Shown: piece after piece, positions 31,461-43,345 of the stretch
Numbering within the stretch: position 1 is the stretch's first letter
Layout of the letters: every line of letters begins with the position of its first letter
From: Henckelia pumila
Lineage: Eukaryota; Streptophyta; Magnoliopsida; Lamiales; Gesneriaceae
NCBI RefSeq assembly: GCF_033568475.1
Contig: NC_133123.1
Location: 133,024,930-133,088,929, forward strand
DNA: 64,000 bases
Direction of reading: 5' to 3'
Program-made: the position numbers and the translations under genes
Notes under the pieces: generated by a model
The model's database searches: none
The model's input: the letters and a program-made list of their open reading frames with translations, nothing else
Told to the model about the DNA's origin: nothing

Positions 31461-34080
31461 TGTAACACCCGGTATTTTTAATTACGTAAATCCGCCTGCA
31501 TAATTAGGATATTTAATTATTTAAATTTATGATTTATGGGTTAAATAATTATGTGAATTATTTATGCATGATTTAATTTATTTTTAAGCATTTAACCCAT
31601 AATTAGTGATTTTTATGATTTTTAGTATTTTTATTATTTGATCGCATAGACGGGACCGTGGACAGACGAGATGACAACTTTTTAGCCAAATTATTTTATG
31701 AGCCTTTTTAGAGCCTTAAAATATTATTTTGAGTCCTATTATCTCAAAATTTTAAGTATTTAATTTTATTTAATTTTAGGAGTCCATTTTTATTCTAATT
31801 AAGCCAAAATATTGACTTTTTATTATCTTTAAAATTCCCTAAAATTATTATTTCGAGATTTTATAATATTTATGTTAGTATTATTATTTTTAAAGTTGGG
31901 ATTATTTTAATTATGTTATTATCTTCCTATTTTAATTATTAAACCCTTATCTACCTAAAATAATCCCCAAACCCTACGCCATTCTCCTAGCATCAGCCGC
32001 CTACCTCCCCTCCATTCTCCATATTCTTCATCAGATAGCATTCTCCAAGGACTCCATAGCCTCAATTCGTGTGGTTTTCAAGCCGAGTCATCATTCCGTC
32101 GTCCCGGAACCGTCCCACGTTCGTGCTTCTCGTCATCTACGGTGAAAGGCATGATTCCTTCTTAAAATTTTCGTACCATCTCAGTTAGTTTACGTGTGTG
32201 TAGTGTTATGCATCAAAATTTTAAAGATTTTCAGAAAACGATAATGGTATTGTATGTATGTGCTTTGTTCCTTGTTCCTCTTGTTCATGACCACGTTTTT
32301 GGGGTTAACTATGGATGGTAGGTCTGTTGGTCAAGGTCCTAGGAGGGTGGGGGACGGCCTGGACTCGAGTGGCTCGAATGGCTCGAGCCAAACGAGCCCA
32401 GGGTAGCCAATATAGCAGCTCGGCCGAGACAGGTGCAGGTTTAGGGTTGGCAGGAAGGAGGCTCGGCCTTGGCGGTTCAGGGTGCATGGGGGTTCGGGCC
32501 TGACTGGGTTTGGTCCGCCCGGACGTGGGCTACGTCCGGGCGGCGGCGCTCCGGCCAGGGGCGGCCGGAGCCGGCCGGCAGCAGCCATGGAATGGCTGCT
32601 GCTCTCGGCCGAGAAGCAATGGGAGAGGGGGGATCGGGTTGGGTTGGGTTAGGGGTCTGGGTCGGTTCTGAGTGGTCCGGGTCGGGTCGGTTAGGTAGTG
32701 GGTCGGGTTAGTGAGTCCGGGTCCGGGTTTGGTGGGCCGGGCTCGAGTATTTTATTTTTAAAGTATTTTACAAATTTATGTGTTTTTGAGTCAAATAAAT
32801 TGAAATAAAATTATTTGGACTCCCAAATAATTTTATTTGGACTTTTAAAATTTTTAATTAAGTTAGTCCATTTATTTTATGGGATTTTGGGCCCATAAAA
32901 GTTAATGGGCCAGTCTTTGGGTTTTTGGGCCCATTGGGCCAGTTTAAGTTGTTATTGGGCTTAGTGTATTTTAATGGGCTTTATTAATTTAATTGGGCTT
33001 AGAATAATTATTTGGGCTTAAAGTTTAAGATATTGGCTTAAGTATGTTAATGGACCAGATTTAAGTTAATGGGCTTGTGTGTAGGGCCAGCAGTCCAGGA
33101 CCATCCATGAGAAAATTTGCATGTGTCCTGATTATATATTTAATTATTTTTATGCATTTGAGTTATTTTAATATTTATATGTTAATAAGAAATTAAATTA
33201 AATATATATGATGGACACACATTTTATTCAAGTACATGCATTCATGAAATAATATTTTATGCATGATTTAATGTTTAAGTTGAGCAATAAAAATATTTTA
33301 TGTTGGAAGTTGAAGTAGTGTGACAATTTAAGGGGGATTCGTCCCCATATGATTGAAGGGCAGTTTACTGCCAATTTAAGAGGTGATTCGTCACCGGCCA
33401 CGTACGTAGGTTTCCACGCTGATCAGTATTTAATGTATGATTTAAGGTTACACTACGGATACAACCATGCTATGTTAGAAAATAAATTGCTCAATAATGT
33501 TATGTATTATGTTATGTAATGTTTATTTAAGTAAGTTATGTTATGTAATTTTTAAGCATGCTCATTCATGTATATGTATGTATTAGTATTAAATTGGTTT
33601 AAATTATTTTAAACCCTTGTTATGTTAGCATGTTGGGCCTCTAGGCTCACTACACTGGTATGGTGCAGGTGAGTACGTTGAGGATGACATTGTACCCACC
33701 GGAGGCGAGGACGTATGAGCATGCATGCAGTGGCCCCGTGACCGTGAAATATTCTGAGTCGCTATGCATGTCATTGTTTTTGTCAGCATGATACATTTTT
33801 ATTATTTTCAGTGATTGAGGGTCTAGAATATTTATTTAATATTTTCAGTGCATGCAAACTTTTATTTACTTATGCAGTATATTTTTAATTAATGTTTGAC
33901 TCAGATATTTATTATATTTTTAAGAATGCATTTTTATTTAAGTATTTATTTGTTTATTCATTTTAAATATTTTTATTCTGTGCATATATGTATGGGCATA
34001 TATGTACATATTTTATTTAGTAAGTATAAAAAAAAAAAAATTTCCGCATATTTATTTATTATAGAGTTAGGGTCGTTTCA
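31461..34080 (+). repeat. 5' LTR of element 3
   Basis: A long AT-rich LTR with an embedded GC-rich island (about 32,300-32,760). Frames inside the island (80-85 codons, both strands) recur identically in the 3' LTR and resemble no protein. Confidence 0.96.
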
Positions 34081-34082
34081 GT

Positions 34083-34094
34083 TGGTATCAGAGC
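34083..34094 (+). other. Primer binding site (tRNA-iMet) of element 3
   Basis: TGGTATCAGAGC lies two bases after the 5' LTR. Confidence 0.92.
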
Positions 34095-34266
34095 ACGGTT
34101 CTTGGAGGGGTCATTACTGCTATGCGAGCTCAGAAATCCACGCTACCGGTCTGTAAGTTTTAAGTGTTTATAGTATGATTTAATTTTTAGGATTTAAGTT
34201 AGCATTAATTTTAAAACACTTAGTTATGCATGGCGATTTACGTAAATAAATATGTGGTGGTGCAGA

Positions 34267-37200
34267 ATGCCTCCCAGACAGGTGAATCGACGTGGGAGAC
34301 CTCCACATCCACCTCCACCTCCACCGCCACCTCAGCAGCACCCCATGACAGCACTGGAGCAGGCCAGTGCCACGATGATGGCGGGTATTACTGCCTTGCT
34401 GGAGCAGCAGGCAGCCCGTCCCAGACTGTCCCACGAGGAGGACGTCGCCGAGAGGTTCCAGAAGAAGGGGCCTAAGGAGTTTTTGGGGACCACCGATCCG
34501 TTGGTGGCTGAGGGATGGATTCGATCTTTGGAGTCCATCTTTGACTATATGGGGATCACAGACGCCGACAGGGTGAGCTGTGCTACATACATGATGCGAG
34601 GCGATGCAGCCTCATGGTGGGAGGGTGCAGTACGAGGAGTCCATCTACCTACTCTGACATGGGCTGAGTTCAGGCGTATCTTCTACGCCAAATATTTCAC
34701 TGAGGATGTGCGCAGTCGCATGATCCGAGAGTTCATGAGTCTCCGTCAGGGGGACAGATCTGTGGTGGAGTACATAAGCCAGTTTGAGAGGGGCTGTCGT
34801 TTTGTGCCCATGATTGCTGATAGTCCGCAGGAGAAGCTGCGACAGTTTGTTGAGGGCCTGAAGGCTGAGATCAGGCATGACGTGCGCATGGCAGACGTGT
34901 TTACATATGAGTCTGCAGTCAGCAGGGCCTTGCGTTCTGAGGAGGGTCGGAGAGCGATCCAGAGAGAGCAGCAGGGCAAGAGGCAGTTTGTACAGACAGG
35001 ATATCAGCGACCATCTTCGCAGCCACCTGCGAAGAAGCAGTATACAGGGCCGGCTAAGGGCCCGAATCAGCAGCAGAGGCCACAGCAGCAGAGGCCGCAG
35101 CAGCAGCAGAGGGGCGGGGCCCCTAATTCCATAGCTCATCCCACTTGCCCGAAGTGCCAGAAGATGCATTCGGGACCTTGCCTACTGGGAGCAGGAGTTT
35201 GCTTCCACTGCAGAGAGCCGGGGCATCAGATTGCTAACTGCCCCAGGAAGAAGAACACCGCTGGTAGGGTGTTCGTGATGCAGGCTGAGGAGGTCGATCC
35301 TGACACCTCCTTGATCACCGGGAGAATTCTAGTTGGAGGCAACTCCACGTTTGCGTTGCTAGATTCAGGAGCTACGCATTCGTTTATCTCCCTGGAGTTT
35401 ATCAGGCGGGTAGGCATCACACCTGAGAGTAGTGACAGCGGGTATGATGTTACTATGCCGTCAGGGCAGATTATGTCTACCTCGAAGGTTATTCGAGGAC
35501 TGGAGTTAGAGCTGCAGGGACACTCCATTCGAGCAGATGTAGTAGTCTTGCCTTTGAGTGGTTTTGATCTTATTTTGGGTATGGACTGGTTGACAGTCAA
35601 TGGAGCTTCGATTGATTTTCGTCGGAGATCAGTGTCAGTGAGACCTACAGGGGGCGACCCGTTCACTTTTCATGCATCTCAGAGCAGTGATATTCCTCAG
35701 GTGATATCCTATATTCAGGCGAGGAAGTTGTTGAGACGGGGTTGTCAGGGGTTTCTAGCGAGTATTGTCACGACTTCAGAGCCATCTAGCAGATCATTAT
35801 CAGAGTTAGAGGTGGTTCGTGACTTTCCGGATGTCTTTCCAGAGGATGTGGCAGGAATTCCACCAGTGAGAGAGGTGGAGTTCAGTATTGACTTAGTGCC
35901 AGACACCGTGCCTATCTCTAAGGCACCGTACAGGCTTGCTCCTACCGAGATGAAAGAGTTGAAGGAGCAGATTCAGGAGTTGTTAGAGAAAGGCTTTGTT
36001 CGACCTAGCTTTTCTCCTTGGGGAGCTCCGGTGTTGTTTGTGAAGAAGAAGGATGGCAGTATGAGACTGTGCATCGATTACCGAGAGCTTAACAGAGTCA
36101 CAGTGAAGAACAAGTATCCACTGCCGAGGATAGAGGACTTGTTTGACCAGTTGCAGGGAGCTTCAGTGTTCTCCAAGATCGATCTGCGATCTGGTTACCA
36201 TCAGTTGCGTGTTAGGGATGCAGATGTGTCCAAGACTGCTTTCCGGACACGATATGGGCATTACGAGTTCTTGGTGATGCCATTTGGGTTGACCAATGCT
36301 CCAGTGGTTTTCATGGATCTCATGAACCGAGTCTTTCAGCCATATCTGGATCAGTTCATCATAGTCTTTATTGATGATATTTTGATCTATTCTAGGAGCA
36401 TCGAGGAGCATAGACAGCACCTTCAGACCGCATTGCAGACTTTGAGGGAGCATCGGTTGTATGCCAAGTTCAGCAAGTGCGAGTTTTGGCTTGAGCAGGT
36501 GGCATTTCTTGGTCACATTATTTCGAGAGATGGAGTTGCAGTCGATCAGTCTAAAGTGGAGGCAGTGCAGAATTGGGGCATTCCGAAGAATGCTTCAGAG
36601 ATTCGCAGTTTCTTGGGTTTGGCCGGATACTACAGGAAGTTCATCAAGGGTTTTTCCTCTATTGCAGTACCCTTGACTTCCTTGACCAAGAAGAATGCGA
36701 AGTTTATATGGAGTTCAGACTGTCAGAGGAGCTTCGATCAGCTGAAGGAAGCACTCACTACAGCACCAGTGTTAGCGATGACAGTACCACACGAGGAGTT
36801 AGTGGTTTACACCGACGCGTCTAAACTTGGTTTAGGCGCAGTGCTTATGCAGTGTGGTAAGGTTATTGCGTATGCGTCGAGACAGTTGAAGATTCATGAG
36901 CAGAAATACCCGACGCATGACTTGGAGTTGGCAGCAGTGGTCTTCGCTTTGAAAATCTGGAGGCACTATCTTTACGGCGAGAAGTGCAAGATTTTCACCG
37001 ATCACAAGAGCCTCAAGTACTTCTTCACCCAGAAGGAGTTGAACATGAGACAGCGCAGATGGTTGGAGTTGGTGAAGGACTATGATTGTGACATTAGCTA
37101 CCATCCGGGTAAAGCTAATGTAGTGGCCGATGCTTTGAGTCGGAAGTCATCAGTGGTAACATGTTTGACTGTGCAGTTACCACTACAGACCGAGATTCAG

Positions 37201-38694
37201 AGATTTGGTTTGGAGTGCTATCCGAGTGGCCATGCACCGAGCTTGTCAGTGTTGACGGTGCAGCCAGTTCTGCGAGATCGGATTAGAGAGGGGCAGTCCA
37301 CTGATGAGGAGTTACAGCGATGGAGACAGAGAGATGAGGCTAGAGGAAATCTCTTATATACAGTGTAGGATGGCATCGTTCAGTACCGTGGGAGGATGTG
37401 GGTACCGAACATCGATCAGTTGCGAGCTGAGATTTTGACAGAGGCTCACGCATCTCCGTACTCCATTCACCCCGGAAGTACGAAGATGTACAAGGACTTG
37501 CAACTATTGTATTGGTGGCCCGGGATGAAGAGTGACATCGGGAGGGTGGTGTCAGAGTGCTTGACTTGTCAGCAAGTCAAGGCAGAGCATCAGCGTCCAG
37601 CAGGACTTCTTAGACCTCTCCCCATTCCGGAATGGAAGTGGGAGAACATTACGATGGACTTTGTGGTTGGCTTACCGAGGAGTACCAGAGGGTGTACAGC
37701 GATTTGGGTGATTGTGGATAGACTCACCAAGTCAGCTCATTTCTTGCCGGTAAGGACTACTTACACCTTGACACAGTATGCAGAGCTTTACATCAGAGAG
37801 ATTGTTAGACTGCATGGCATACCAGTGTCTATCGTGTCAGACAGAGATCCGAGGTTCACCTCAGCGTTTTGGAAGAGTCTGCACACAGCTTTGGGGACTA
37901 GACTTTTGTTCAGTACAGCTTTTCATCCCCAGACAGATGGTCAGTCCGAGAGAGTGATCCAGGTTCTCGAGGATCTTTTGAGAGCTTGTGTCATCGATTT
38001 TCGAGGATCTTGGGAGACTAGACTGCCATTAGTGGAGTTTACCTATAACAACAGCTTTCAGTCGTCTATAGGTATGGCTCCATATGCAGCACTCTACGGG
38101 AGGAGATGCAGATCTCCGGTGCATTGGGATGAGGTTGGAGAGAGGATTTTGTTGGGTCCAGAGATTGTGCAGCAGACAGCTGACATTGTGACGCAGATTC
38201 GAGACAGGATGAGGACAGCGCAGAGTCGGCAGAAGAGTTATGCGGATGCCAGACGACGCGATTTGGAGTTCGCGGTAGGTGATCACGTATTCCTGAAGGT
38301 GTCACCTATGAAGGGAGTAGCGCGTTTTGGGCGGAGAGGCAAGCTTAATCCGAGATACATAGGGCCATTCGAGATCTTGGAGCGAGTTGGCACGTTGGCC
38401 TATCGTTTAGCTCTACCTCCAGGGCTAGCGGCAGTGCACAACGTTTTCCATGTATCCATGCTTCGGAGATATGTCTCCAATCCGTCGCATGTGTTGGATT
38501 TTGAGCCCTTACAGTTGCCACCAGATCTTGTTTACGAGGAGAGACCAGTGCGGATTTTGGCTAGAGAGGAGCGGAGGCTTAGGACGCGGGTCATACCGAT
38601 GGTCAGAGTCCAGTGGCTGAATCACTCGGAGGAGGAAGCTACTTGGGAGACCGAGGAGGATATGAGGACTCGCTACCCGGAGATGTTCGGGTAA
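34267..38694 (+). pseudogene. Ty3 gag-pol of element 3 (one nonsense codon)
   Basis: The start chosen is ATG 34267 ([10 protein letters not shown]), typical of this gag; the slightly earlier in-frame ATG at 34252 is less likely. 1,476 codons in one frame. Domains with approximate residues: gag 75-190, zinc knuckle [14 protein letters not shown] ~320, protease [12 protein letters not shown] ~365, RT with CIDYREL and FIDDILIYS 590-720, RNase [14 protein letters not shown] ~845, integrase HHCC region and core (SDRDPRFTSAFW) 1050-1250, chromodomain-like tail VQWLNHSEEEATWE at the end. The only lesion seen is TAG at 37366-37368 between RNase H and integrase, so this copy may have been mobile very recently or be supported in trans by relatives. 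Confidence 0.94.
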
Positions 38695-38725
38695 GTACTT
38701 TAATTTCGAGGACGAAATTCAATTT

Positions 38726-38738
38726 AAGGGGGGGAGAA
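38726..38738 (+). other. Polypurine tract of element 3
   Basis: AA-GGGGGGG-AGAA-type run directly before the 3' LTR. Confidence 0.85.
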
Positions 38739-38739
38739 T

Positions 38740-41360
38740 TGTAACACCCGGTATTTTTAATTACATAAATCCGCCTGCATAATTAGGATATTTAATTATT
38801 TAAATTTATGATTTATGGGTTAAATAATTATGTGAATTATTTATGCATGATTTAATTTATTTTTAAGCATTTAACTCATAATTAGTGATTTTTATGATTT
38901 TTAGTATTTTTATTATTTGATCGCATAGACGGGACCGTGGACAGACGAGATGACAACTTTTTAGCCAAATTATTTTATGAGCCTTTTTAGAGCCTTAAAA
39001 TATTATTTTGAGTCCTATTATCTCAAAATTTTAAGTATTTAATTTTATTTAATTTTAGGAGTCCATTTTTATTCAAATTAAGCCAAAATATTGACTTTTT
39101 ATTATCTTTAAAATTCCCTAAAATTATTATTTCGAGATTTTATAATATTTATGTTAGTATTATTATTTTTAAAGTTGGGATTATTTTAATTATGTTATTA
39201 TCTTCCTATTTTAATTATTAAACCCTTATCTACCTAAAATAATCCCCAAACCCTACGCCATTCTCCTAGCATCAGCCGCCTACCTCCCCTCCATTCTCCA
39301 TATTCTTCATCAGATAGCATTCTCCAAGGACTCCATAGCCTCAATTCGTGTGGTTTTCAAGCCGAGTCATCATTCCGTCGTCCCGGAACCGTCCCACGTT
39401 CGTGCTTCTCGTCATCTACGGTGAAAGGCATGATTCCTTCTTAAAATTTTCGTACCATCTCAGTTAGTTTACGTGTGTGTAGTGTTATGCATCAAAATTT
39501 TAAAGATTTTCAGAAAACGATAATGGTATTGTATGTATGTGCTTTGTTCCTTGTTCCTCTTGTTCATGACCACGTTTTTGGGGTTAACTATGGATGGTAG
39601 GTCTGTTGGTCAAGGTCCTAGGAGGGTGGGGGACGGCCTGGACTCGAGTGGCTCGAATGGCTCGAGCCAAACGAGCCCAGGGTAGCCAATATAGCAGCTC
39701 GGCCGAGACAGGTGCAGGTTTAGGGTTGGCAGGAAGGAGGCTCGGCCTTGGCGGTTCAGGGTGCATGGGGGTTCGGGCCTGACTGGGTTTGGTCCGCCCG
39801 GACGTGGGCTACGTCCGGGCGGCGGCGCTCCGGCCAGGGGCGGCCGGAGCCGGCCGGCAGCAGCCATGGAATGGCTGCTGCTCTCGGCCGAGAAGCAATG
39901 GGAGAGGGGGGATCGGGTTGGGTTGGGTTAGGGGTCTGGGTCGGTTCTGAGTGGTCCGGGTCGGGTCGGTTAGGTAGTGGGTCGGGTTAGTGAGTCCGGG
40001 TCCGGGTTTGGTGGGCCGGGCTCGAGTATTTTATTTTTAAAGTATTTTACAAATTTATGTGTTTTTGAGTCAAATAAATTGAAATAAAATTATTTGGACT
40101 CCCAAATAATTTTATTTGGACTTTTAAAATTTTAATTAAGTTAGTCCATTTATTTTATGGGATTTTGGCCCATAAAAGTTAATGGGCCAGTCTTTGGGTT
40201 TTTGGGCCCATTGGGCCAGTTTAAGTTGTTATTGGGCTTAGTGTATTTTAATGGGCTTTATTAATTTAATTGGGCTTAGAATAATTATTTGGGCTTAAAG
40301 TTTAAGATATTGGGCTTAAGTATGTTAATGGACCAGATTTAAGTTAATGGGCTTGTGTGTAGGGCCAGCAGTCCAGGACCATCCATGAGAAAATTTGCAT
40401 GTGTCCTGATTATATATTTAATTATTTTTATGCATTTGAGTTATTTTAATATTTATATGTTAATAAGAAATTAAATTAAATATATATGATGGACACACAT
40501 TTTATTCAAGTACATGCATTCATGAAATAATATTTTATGCATGATTTAATGTTTAAGTTGAGCAATAAAAATATTTTATGTTGGAAGTTGAAGTAGTGTG
40601 ACAATTTAAGGGGGATTCGTCCCCATATGATTGAAGGGCAGTTTACTGCCAATTTAAGAGGTGATTCGTCACCGGCCACGTACGTAGGTTTCCACGCTGA
40701 TCAGTATTTAATGTATGATTTAAGGTTACACTACGGATACAACCATGCTATGTTAGAAAATAAATTGCTCAATAATGTTATGTATTATGTTATGTAATAT
40801 GTTTATTTAAGTAAGTTATGTTATGTAATTTTTAAGCATGCTCATTCATGTATATGTATGTATTAGTATTAAATTGGTTTAAATTATTTTAAACCCTTGT
40901 TATGTTAGCATGTTGGGCCTCTAGGCTCACTACACTGGTATGGTGCAGGTGAGTACGTTGAGGATGACATTGTACCCACCGGAGGCGAGGACGTATGAGC
41001 ATGCATGCAGTGGCCCCGTGACCGTGAAATATTCTGAGTCGCTATGCATGTCATTGTTTTTGTCAGCATGATACATTTTTATTATTTTCAGTGATTGAGG
41101 GTCTAGAATATTTATTTAATATTTTCAGTGCATGCAAACTTTTATTTACTTATGCAGTATATTTTTAATTAATGTTTGACTCAGATATTTATTATATTTT
41201 TAAGAATGCATTTTTATTTAAGTATTTATTTGTTTATTCATTTTAAATATTTTTATTCTGTGCATATATGTATGGGCATATATGTACATATTTTATTTAG
41301 TAAGTATAAAAAAAAAAAAATTTCCGCATATTTATTTATTATAGAGTTAGGGTCGTTTCA
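38740..41360 (+). repeat. 3' LTR of element 3
   Basis: Near-identical to 31461-34080, one base longer. Preceded by the G-rich purine tract at 38726-38738. Confidence 0.96.
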
Positions 41361-41365
41361 AAGAG
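41361..41365. other. Target site duplication AAGAG, right copy, element 3
   Basis: Partner of 31456-31460; the transposase frame resumes after it. Confidence 0.95.
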
Positions 41366-42749
41366 AATACGCGGAGCTAGTTCGGCTATTGTTCGTGATA
41401 TGTTGGTGAATACTTTCCAAGGTAATCCAGTGTCAATAGCCCCGAAAGCAGTCATGGCGATGATACGCAATAATATGAATGCTGATATATCATATTACAA
41501 GGCTTGGAGAGGGAAAGAACTAGCAGACAATATTTTGAAAGGTGATCCTACCAAAAGTTTTACTTTACTGCCTTGTTATTTACACATGGTTGAGAAGATG
41601 AATCGAGGAAGCATAACAGACATATGTATTGACGAGAAAAATCGATTCAAGTATATGTTTCTTGCTTTTGGTGCATGTGTCAGGGGATATCGAAGCATGC
41701 GAAAAGTTGTATCAATTGATGGCACATGGTTGAAGGGAAAATAAAATGGTGTTTTACTTGTGGCATCCGCACAAGATGGAAATTATCACCAATATCCTGT
41801 GGCGTGGGGAATCGTCGATGTTGAGTCTACGTTTTCGTAGAGTTGGTTTTTGACGAAGTTGTTAGAAGTAGTACCAGACGAGGATGAACTGGTGATAATT
41901 TCAGACAGACATCAGGGAATAATTAATGCGGTTTCTAGTGTCTATAGAAATGCACATCATGGCCATTGTACGTGGCATTTATCCCAGAACTTGAAAATCA
42001 GGTGCAAAAAGAAGGGTGCAGTTGAACTTTTTCTGCAAATTGCAAAAATTTATAAGCAAAACGAGTTTGATATTGCATACAGTGATTTTAGGAAGAGATA
42101 TCCTGAGGCCGCACAGTTTTTGGACGAGAGAGATACACTTGATCGATGGACTCGAGCATATTGCCCAAATACCCGTTACAATATTATGACGACAAACGGG
42201 GTTGAATCGATCAATGCTCGACTACTTGAAGAGAGGAAGCTTCCTATTATTTCACTTTTAGATTCTTTGCAGAGACTGACATCATCTTGGTTTGTCCGCT
42301 ATCGCAACGCATCAGTTGCAGCTAACACTAATCTGACCCCAACCATAGAGGGAATTCTTCGAAGCCGTTTCACTGATGCCCAGGGAATGCAAGTTTTTGA
42401 ATTGGGCCGTCTTGAGTTTGATGTTCGGAGTGGTCGACATTCGGCCATTGTGGACCTGGAATCTAAAAGATGCACTTGCCGAGTTTTTGATATTGATAGA
42501 GTCCCATGTTCTCATGCCATTGCAGCCAGTTGGTTAGCGAAGATTGACTTATATCAATTGTGTTCAGAGTATTATTCTACGATGACATGGTGCATGGCTT
42601 ACTCAGAGACTGTCTATCCCGTTCCCGAAGAAAGTGAATGGCCACGTAACATTAATTTTCCAGTGGTCCTACCTCCTTGTTTAGAGAAGAGAGTAGGTAG
42701 AAAAAAACAGAAGAGAATTCCTTCTATTGGTGAATTTAGCAAAAGGTAG
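41366..42749 (+). pseudogene. MULE transposase, right copy, catalytic and SWIM part
   Basis: Continuation after element 3. It holds SIDGTWLKGK, IISDRHQGII, GHCTWHLSQN, the SWIM motif CTCRVFDIDRVPCSHA and the basic tail, ending at 42749. Two nonsense codons are private to this copy: TAA at 41742-41744 (left copy TAC) and TAG at 41838-41840 (left copy TGG). The site CCATAGAGGGAATTCTTC at ~42,350 is the unoccupied target of element 2 seen in the left copy. Confidence 0.93.
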
Positions 42750-42914
42750 AAGCGAGAGGATTGTATTCTTTTGCAAAAACATGTAAAACTATATCTCATA
42801 ATCGTGAGTTAGTGTATTCGATTGTTAAAACATGTATTATTATATAATATACTCGTGAAATAAGTTGATTTTTGTGTTAAAATATGCATCATTATGTCTC
42901 GATTGTCTTGGTCC

Positions 42915-43345
42915 AGCAAGACAAATCTCCATGGTCTGTACCAAAAATGTCAATGGTCTGCCATGGTCTACCATGGTCTGTATCAAAAAATGTCAATGGT
43001 CTAACATGGTCTGTCATGGTCTTCCAAAAAATTATCTATGGTCTACCATGGTCTATCTAATCTCCATGGTCTATACCAAAAAATGTCAATGGCCTAACAT
43101 GGTCTGTCATGGTCTACCAAAAAATTATCTATGATCTACCGTGGTCTACCTAATCTCCATGGTCTGTACCGAAAATGCCAATGGCCTGCCATGGTCTACC
43201 ATGGTCTGCCATGGTCTGTATCAAAAAATATCAATGGTCTAACATGGTCTGTCATGGTCTACCAAAAAATTATCTATGGTCTACCATGGTCTGTATCAAA
43301 AAATGTCAATGGTTTAACATGGTCTGTCATTGTCTACCAAAAAAT
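42915..43345. repeat. GACCATGG minisatellite, right copy, transposase side
   Basis: Reverse complement of the 18992-19425 array. Short plus-strand frames full of GLPWSTMV repeats arise from it and are not genes. Confidence 0.88.

Larger units (their letters stand above)
31461..41360 (+). mobile_element. Ty3 chromovirus element 3 (nearly intact, recent), nested in right MULE
   Basis: LTRs of 2620 bp (31461-34080) and 2621 bp (38740-41360) begin TGTAACACCCGG and end GGTCGTTTCA. The target duplication is AAGAG (31456-31460 and 41361-41365); the left MULE arm shows the unoccupied site. By eye the LTRs differ by 3 substitutions and 4 small indels. One continuous gag-pol frame with a single nonsense codon. 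Probably Tekay/Del clade; different family from elements 1 and 2. Confidence 0.96.

Noticed and set aside
32305-32711. GC-rich 60-85 codon ORFs
   Set aside because: Inside an LTR, duplicated exactly in the other LTR (39584-39990), open on both strands, no recognisable domain.
34645-35169. 174-codon minus-strand ORF
   Set aside because: Antisense of the gag gene of element 3.
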